A DNA stretch of 11,487 bases from JBAWAP01 sp049589355 (GTDB lineage: Bacteria > Chloroflexota > Anaerolineae > VGOG01), in assembly GCA_049589355.1 (NCBI GenBank), contig JBAWAP010000069.1, positions 1 to 11,487 of the forward strand. Reading direction: 5' to 3'. The position numbers and the translations under genes were made by a program. Shown here one piece after another: positions 7,158 to 11,487 of the stretch. The notes beneath the pieces are model-generated. The model saw only the letters and a list, made by a program, of their open reading frames with translations, was not told where the DNA came from and made no database searches. Each line of letters opens with the position of its first letter. Positions within the stretch are counted from its first letter, which is position 1.

Positions 7158-7185
7158 TTGACGGCAATCAGTTATAGTAGAAGCT

Positions 7186-8691
7186 ATGACACTTCTGAAT
7201 TTGCCCACCCGCGGAGATGTGCAGGCCGCTTACCGGCAAGGGGAAGCCGCTGTGCTGGGCCTCTTCGATGCGTTGATAGTCTTCCTTCGACAGCAAGAGG
7301 AAACTAACCGCAACTTAGCAGCCCAGGTCCAGGCGCTTGAAGACCAGCTGGTGAAGAACAGTCGTAATAGCAACAAGCCACCTGCCAGTGATGGATTGAA
7401 GAAGTCCCCTCCCCGCAGTTTGCGCTCTCCCAGTGGCAAGAAGAGCGGCGGGCAGCCCGGTCACACAGGGCATACTCTGAAAGCGGTGGCCCAGCCCGAC
7501 CACGTTCGGGTGCATCAAGTCACCACCTGTCAGCGCTGCCAGACCTCTCTGGAAGAGGTGCCCGCCAGTGACTATGAGCGGCGGCAAGTGTTTGACCTTC
7601 CACCGGTGCGGGTAGAAGTGACCGAACATCAGGCCGAGATCAAGCGCTGTCCGAACTGCGGACACTCGAACACGGCTGAGTTTCCAGCCGAGGTCACACA
7701 GCCGGTTCAATACGGCCCAGGGATCAAAGCCCAGGCGGTGTATTTCAACCAGTATCACTTCATTCCCCTGGAGCGCACCAGCCAGGTGTTCGTGGACCTG
7801 TATGGGCATCCCGTGGCCGAAGGGACAGTGGTCGAAGCGGCGGTGGACATGGCCGCGCGGGTGGCACCGGTCAATGAGCAGGTAAAGGAGCAATTGACCT
7901 ACCAGGAAGCCGTCGTGCATTTCGACGAAACCGGTGCCCGGGTGGCCGGAAAGCTGGAATGGCTCCATTCAGCCAGTACCGAGCACCTCACCTACTATGC
8001 CATCCACGCCAAGCGGGGCTCCAAGGCCATCGAGGCGATTGGCATTCTGCCCAATTTGAACGGCACCGCGGTTCACGATGGTTGGCAGTCTTACTTCAAG
8101 TACCCGACCGTTGCCCATGCACTCTGCAACGCCCATCACCTGCGGGAACTCAAGTTTGTCGCCGAACGGTACCAGCAAGCCTGGGCCACAGAGATGGCGG
8201 AGGTACTAGTGAAGATCAAGACGACGGTGGATCAGGCTAGAGCGGTGCATGATTGCCTGACAGCAGATCAGATCGCCGAGTTTGAAGCCTGCTATGACCG
8301 CTTGATCGAGCAAGGCCTCCAAGCCAACCCACCCCCAATCACGGTCGAGCCGGCACCTGGGAAGCGAGGCCGCATCAAACAGAGCCCACCGAAGAATCTC
8401 CTAGACCGTCTGAAAGCTCACAAGCGGGAAGTGTTGGCCTTTATGCATGATTTCAAGGTGCCCTTTGACAACAACCAGGCGGAACGAGACATCCGCATGG
8501 TCAAAGTGAAGCAGAAGGTCTCCGGCTGTTTCCGTTCGGAAGAGGGTGCCAAGGTCTTTTGCCAGATCCGGAGCTACATTTCGACAACTCGGAAGAATGG
8601 TCAGCAAGTCTTGGATAGCCTGAGATTGGCGCTGACGGGAGCACCCTATGTGCCCCCTGCTTTGAATGCTCAACCAGCGTTAGCAGGCTGA
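7186..8691 (+). CDS. IS66-family transposase (TnpC type)
   Basis: A 501-aa DDE transposase catalysing cut-and-join movement of the surrounding element. The N-terminal part has a helical stretch with heptad-like spacing (about 35-60, QQEETNRNLAAQVQALEDQL), then the IS66 signature KNSRNSNKPPASD and GGQPGHTGHTL. A zinc-finger-like CQRC and CPNC pair follows. The catalytic acidic residues are likely D247 (VHFDETGAR), D298 (AVHDGW) and E433 (DNNQAERDIR), with C-terminal KVSGCFRSEEGA and RSYISTTRKNG as usual for the family. The length matches intact single-ORF IS66 transposases. The ATG at 7186 has no strong ribosome binding site. The stop TGA lies inside the right terminal repeat. No frameshift or missing motif is seen, so it is probably active. 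Confidence 0.95.
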   Translation: MTLLNLPTRGDVQAAYRQGEAAVLGLFDALIVFLRQQEETNRNLAAQVQALEDQLVKNSRNSNKPPASDGLKKSPPRSLRSPSGKKSGGQPGHTGHTLKAVAQPDHVRVHQVTTCQRCQTSLEEVPASDYERRQVFDLPPVRVEVTEHQAEIKRCPNCGHSNTAEFPAEVTQPVQYGPGIKAQAVYFNQYHFIPLERTSQVFVDLYGHPVAEGTVVEAAVDMAARVAPVNEQVKEQLTYQEAVVHFDETGARVAGKLEWLHSASTEHLTYYAIHAKRGSKAIEAIGILPNLNGTAVHDGWQSYFKYPTVAHALCNAHHLRELKFVAERYQQAWATEMAEVLVKIKTTVDQARAVHDCLTADQIAEFEACYDRLIEQGLQANPPPITVEPAPGKRGRIKQSPPKNLLDRLKAHKREVLAFMHDFKVPFDNNQAERDIRMVKVKQKVSGCFRSEEGAKVFCQIRSYISTTRKNGQQVLDSLRLALTGAPYVPPALNAQPALAG

Positions 8692-8699
8692 GCAGTTAC
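8688..8699 (+). repeat. IS66 right terminal inverted repeat
   Basis: CTGAGCAGTTAC, the exact reverse complement of 7112-7123. It contains the transposase stop codon and, on the minus strand, the TAA that ends the truncated PAP2-kinase frame. Confidence 0.93.
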
Positions 8700-10044
8700 G
8701 ATTCCCGATAGCTCTTGCTTTTCATGCATCTCCACAAGCTTGAGCGCAAGGCCCTCATAATGGCCTCCTGGCCGAGGGTGTCGAGCGCCGTTACCACGGC
8801 CCGTTTGGCACCCACCAGGCAAGCCAGGGAGGCCAGCATCTCAGCAATATCCAGGGCCAGCCGCCGATCACTCGCCGCTGCTTCGGCAAAGCCAAAATCA
8901 ATGATCCAGGGTTGTCCTTGTTCATCAACGAGGATATTGGCCCGCCGCAGGTCGCGATGGGCAATGCGCGCTTTCCTGAGCAGAGCGACCTGGTTCCAGA
9001 TCTTGCGCAGAAGCACATCGTCTATCTCGTCTGCCTCAAGAGAGTCGAGGCCTCGACCGGTCACCCTTTGCTGGGCAAGGAGGCCGGAGCCATCACGAAC
9101 CTGCGTTGCAAGTACAACAGGGGGAGTATGGACGCCTGCTTTCTCGGCCAGAAGTGCTAGGTAGGCCTCGTGCTCGGTCTGCTGTTTGGGTGTGGCAAAG
9201 GGCACTTCGTCTTCCACCTCTCGAAAGGCCAGAAAACGATATGCCTTGAACAGCCAGTCGGCGTTGCGCTGCTCCCGTCCAACGGCCTTGACGAACAGCT
9301 CAGGTCCACGGGCAGTCTTCACCATGAATGGCGCCGAGCCTCGAGCATCTACTTGAGCAGGGCGCACCTCTACAGGGCCGATTCCGGCCTCCTCCAGCGC
9401 CCGCTGGACAACCTCCCGAGATGGGCGGCCGCCCGGAGCACCCCACAGAATGTGCAACGCCGCACCGATGGCCCAGCCGAGGGCTGCGCCGCCCACCACA
9501 TCTATGGGGAGATGCGCCCCCACGTAGATCCGGGCCACGGCCACGAGCCAAACAATGCCCCACGTCATCTGGCGCGCCCGTTGGCTGAGATATGGGCTGG
9601 CTGCTGTGGCAAGGGCGCTGGCCACGGCGACGTGGCCAGAGGGGAACCCCAGCCCAACAGCCTCCGCCCCACGGACCAGTACCCCCTCGAGGAGTACAGT
9701 GGGCCGATAACGCATAACTACTGTCTTCACCAGCCTGGCCAGCACCCAGGCGAGTGTGCCACTGACGGCCAGATCCATTGCCAGGCGACGACGCCGAGCC
9801 AAAAGGGCCAGTCCAGCCGCCGCGAATACGGCCGCGAAAGACCCCGCTTGCATGATAACCCCCAACGGAACCGACGCCGCTTCAGGGGGTGATTGATGAG
9901 CCGGAAGAGGTCGGTCTCCAGCATTCCTGCCTCACCTTTACGTGCAAGCAGCACGGACCCGGCCAATACCGTAGTACCCAAAACTAGACGAATCAGGTCA
10001 CCGGGGTGACGATGAAAGGACTCCACGCTGTTCTGTTCAGTCAT
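8696..10044 (-). CDS. PAP2-family phosphatase fused to a protein-kinase-fold domain; frameshifted and 3'-disrupted
   Basis: The N-terminus (MTEQNSVESF, then HRHPGDLIRLVLGTTVLAGS) is read from ATG 10044. A one-base frameshift at 9885-9889 moves the rest into the frame open from 9865. In that part (numbered from 9865) the PAP2 phosphatase motifs are complete: KTVVMRYRP (47-55), FPSGH (74-78) and RIYVGAHLPID (R112, H118, D122), in a multi-helix membrane domain that would hydrolyse lipid phosphates. A kinase-like domain follows, with LFVKAVG (K193), HEAYLALLAEKAG, HRDLRRANIL (303-312) and IIDFGFA (321-327), a RIO/aminoglycoside-kinase style core. After about residue 367 the sequence runs into the DraG-like tail in the wrong frame and stops in the IS66 end, so the natural C-terminus is lost. 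The start overlaps the phosphorylase stop (ATGA), implying coupled translation. Whether any product is active is doubtful. Confidence 0.82.
8700..8707. repeat. Target site duplication, right copy
   Basis: GATTCCCG, identical to 7104-7111. Removing one copy plus the element rebuilds the pre-insertion sequence. Confidence 0.93.
8708..8765 (-). pseudogene. Second DraG-like C-terminal tail, split by the IS66 insertion
   Basis: The minus strand reads YEGLALKLVEMHEKQELSGI in the +1 frame relative to the PAP2-kinase ORF. It matches the tail ENLALKLVEMKEK of the DraG remnant at 3288-3559: 15 identical bases (8727-8741 and 3288-3302), then 12 of the next 16. With the IS removed the frame continues as FGGTRD to a TGA at 7083-7085 on the other side. 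So this was a gene 3' end with its own stop before the insertion. Nothing N-terminal of it survives. Confidence 0.65.
9885..9889 (-). other. Frameshift in a C5 homopolymer of the PAP2-kinase gene
   Basis: The N-terminal frame reads LFRLINHP and the family sequence resumes one base earlier (PEAASVPLGVIMQAGS). One extra C in the CCCCC run (GGGGG on the plus strand) would join the two. This is a typical place for either a true indel or a base-calling error. Confidence 0.85.
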
Positions 10045-11487
10045 TCTCGTCCTTCTAATGATTCCTTACCCTTCAGATCGAGGGCCTGGACATAGAACCG
10101 GTTTACATATTCCTTCACCATCCGCCGGGTGCTGAAGGCAGGAGCCACACTCTTGATGGCTGCCTTCATCACTTGAACGAACCCGTGAGGCACCCCCTCG
10201 TCGGATCGTTGATAGTAGAGCGGAATGACCTTTTCCTCTAGAAGGTGGTACAGAGCCTCGGCATCAGCTTGCGTACGGTCTCCCTCAATCTCATCCCCGC
10301 CAAAGGCCCAACCGTTGGCCCTATTATACCCCTCAATCCACCACCCGTCCAGAATGGAGAGATTCGGAGTGCCGTTGACACTGGCTTTCATGCCGCTGGT
10401 CCCGCTGGCCTCAAGGGGCGGCAGGGGGTTATTGAGCCAGACATCCACCCCATGCACCATATACTCCGCCAGTTGCTGGTCGTAGTTCTCCACGAAAGCG
10501 ATCCTTCCGGCAAACTCGGGATTTTGGGCCAGGCGAAAAATCTTTTGAATCAGGCGCCTGCCCTCCAGGTCGGCAGGATGGGCTTTTCCGGCAAAGATGA
10601 TCTGCACCGGACGCAAGGGATCCGTTAACAACCGCTTGAGCCGTTCCAGGTTGTAGAGGATGAGATCGGGCCGTTTGTAGCCGGTGAAGCGCCGCGCAAA
10701 ACCCAAGGTCAGGATCTCAGGGTCGAGCAGGGCACCGAAGGCAATGACGTTACAGGCAGCCACCCTGTCCTGCTGCCAGCGTGCCCGGGCGCGCTGGTCA
10801 ATTTGGGCGATTAGCGCGCCTTTGAGTTCCTGGTGCAGCTGCCATAGTTCCGCGTCGGGGATCTCGTCTACGAGTTCCCATACCGCTGGCCGGTCCTGGT
10901 GGGCGGGCCAGGCCGGGCCCAGGTATCTGGTCAGCAAGGGTTGCAAGCGAATGGGTTCAATCCAACTCGGCAGATGAACGCCATTGGTGATGGCCTCAAT
11001 GGGCACTTCCTCTTTTTTCTCCGGCCACAGGCCAGCCCACATTTTGCGAGCCACCTGACCATGTCGCTGGCTGACGGCGTTGCGGAACTGAGCCATTCGC
11101 AGGGCAAAGACAGTCATGTTGAACCCCGCGCCGGGGTCCTGGGGGTTAGCCCCCAGTTGGAGGAAGGTATCGCGATCGGTGCCTAGACGGGTGTAGTATT
11201 CACCCAGGTACCTATCCACCAGTTGGAAGGGAAAAACGTCGGTTCCCGCCAGTACGGGAGTGTGGGTGGTGAAGATGGTGCTCTCCCGCACCCGCTGGGT
11301 GGCTTCTTCAAAACTGGCTCCATCCTCCACCAAGGTCCGAATGCGCTCGAGAACGGCCAGAACTGGATGGCCCTCGTTCAGGTGAAGCACAGCAGGCCGA
11401 ATACCCAGTGCCCCCAGCACCCGCATCCCTCCCATCCCCAATACAATCTCCTGCCGCAGTCGCTGTTCGGGGTTGCTGGTATAGAGG
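10041..11487 (-). CDS. glgP: Alpha-glucan (glycogen/maltodextrin) phosphorylase, GT35, C-terminal part
   Basis: Phosphorolysis of alpha-1,4-glucans to glucose 1-phosphate in the cytoplasm. The reading frame is open to the right edge (LYTSNPEQRLRQEIVLGMGG from 11486), so the gene is cut by the window and the apparent start at 11441 (TTG) is not real. Visible family motifs are HLNEGHPVLAVLERIR, FTTHTPVLAGTDVFP, TNGVHLPSW, GFARRFTGYKRPDLIL, FAGKAHPAD, and ENYDQQLAEYMVHGVDVWLN leading to NPLPPLEASGTSGMKASVNG. The lysine of GMKAS (codon 10386-10388) fits the pyridoxal-phosphate attachment site. About 480 residues are present; the long form of this family usually exceeds 700. The stop TGA overlaps the next gene's ATG, so the two are probably co-transcribed. 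It looks intact in this part. Confidence 0.93.
   Translation of the reverse strand, partial: LYTSNPEQRLRQEIVLGMGGMRVLGALGIRPAVLHLNEGHPVLAVLERIRTLVEDGASFEEATQRVRESTIFTTHTPVLAGTDVFPFQLVDRYLGEYYTRLGTDRDTFLQLGANPQDPGAGFNMTVFALRMAQFRNAVSQRHGQVARKMWAGLWPEKKEEVPIEAITNGVHLPSWIEPIRLQPLLTRYLGPAWPAHQDRPAVWELVDEIPDAELWQLHQELKGALIAQIDQRARARWQQDRVAACNVIAFGALLDPEILTLGFARRFTGYKRPDLILYNLERLKRLLTDPLRPVQIIFAGKAHPADLEGRRLIQKIFRLAQNPEFAGRIAFVENYDQQLAEYMVHGVDVWLNNPLPPLEASGTSGMKASVNGTPNLSILDGWWIEGYNRANGWAFGGDEIEGDRTQADAEALYHLLEEKVIPLYYQRSDEGVPHGFVQVMKAAIKSVAPAFSTRRMVKEYVNRFYVQALDLKGKESLEGRE
10050..10055 (-). promoter_or_regulatory. Ribosome binding site of the PAP2-kinase gene, inside the phosphorylase 3' end
   Basis: Minus-strand GAAGGA stands 5 bases before the ATG at 10042-10044, which overlaps the upstream stop TGA (10041-10043) as ATGA. 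This supports ATG 10044 as the true start. Confidence 0.8.

Larger units (their letters stand above)
7112..8699 (+). mobile_element. Complete IS66-family insertion sequence (single-ORF type)
   Basis: A 1588-bp element bounded by perfect 12-bp inverted repeats, GTAACTGCTCAG at 7112-7123 and its complement at 8688-8699, and flanked by the exact 8-bp direct repeat GATTCCCG. Ends starting GTAA and 8-bp duplications are hallmarks of IS66. It carries only the tnpC-type transposase, without tnpA and tnpB, as in the ISBst12 subgroup. It inserted against the direction of all surrounding genes. The intact ends, intact reading frame and perfect target duplication point to a recent insertion. Confidence 0.95.

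Noticed and set aside
9170..9892. 240-codon open frame on the plus strand
   Set aside because: Antisense to the PAP2-kinase gene, which carries full catalytic motifs; the plus-strand product is low in hydrophobic core and matches nothing.
1..11487. CRISPR array, tRNA or rRNA gene
   Set aside because: No regularly spaced repeats of 23-40 bp and no cloverleaf or rRNA-like stretch were seen on either strand by eye. The CAGAA and GAAGAC blocks are too short and have no spacers.

Overview
The window reads as a GC-rich bacterial chromosome or metagenome contig. I would guess Chloroflexota (Anaerolineae-like): the NACHT/FGE-fold receptor, the PAP2-kinase fusion, the long alpha-glucan phosphorylase and the short CCACGAAGAC-type and CAGAA-type intergenic repeats all fit that group. 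This is inference from gene style; there is no rRNA or other marker gene. Everything lies on the minus strand except the transposase of one insertion sequence.

Read in the direction of transcription (right to left), the layout is as follows. (1) The 3' part of a GT35 alpha-glucan phosphorylase enters from the right edge (10041-11487). (2) It overlaps by ATGA with a PAP2 phosphatase/protein-kinase-fold fusion (8696-10044), which carries a one-base frameshift in a C5 run (9885-9889) and whose 3' end is damaged. (3) A complete IS66-family element of 1588 bp (7112-8699) has 12-bp perfect inverted ends and an exact 8-bp target duplication, GATTCCCG. (4) A graveyard of gene 3' ends follows: an ADP-ribosylglycohydrolase (DraG) tail split by the IS, a P-type metal ATPase tail (6847-about 7043) and an MscS channel tail (6490-6840). 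(5) A PIG-A-like GT4 glycosyltransferase (5128-6480) is followed by a membrane-anchored PIG-L/LmbE deacetylase (3595-5058), a plausible transfer-then-deacetylate pair. (6) A second, decayed DraG tail (about 3288-3559). (7) A large STAND receptor (55-3245) with an unassigned helical N-terminus, a NACHT NTPase, a helical region and a C-terminal FGE/C-type-lectin-fold domain.

The most interesting item is the receptor's C-terminus. The catalytic cysteine pair of true formylglycine-generating enzymes is absent, and the last strand region has the spacing of variable regions rewritten by diversity-generating retroelements (DGRs). No reverse transcriptase or template repeat lies in the window, and the sequence ends just past the gene, where they would be expected. 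A one-base deletion at 249-254 puts this segment out of frame.

The second theme is decay. Intergenic spaces are filled with 3'-end fragments of unrelated genes, two of them homologous DraG tails 5.4 kb apart. Removing the IS in silico restores an uninterrupted DraG-like tail with its own stop codon, which orders the events: fragment formation first, IS66 insertion later.
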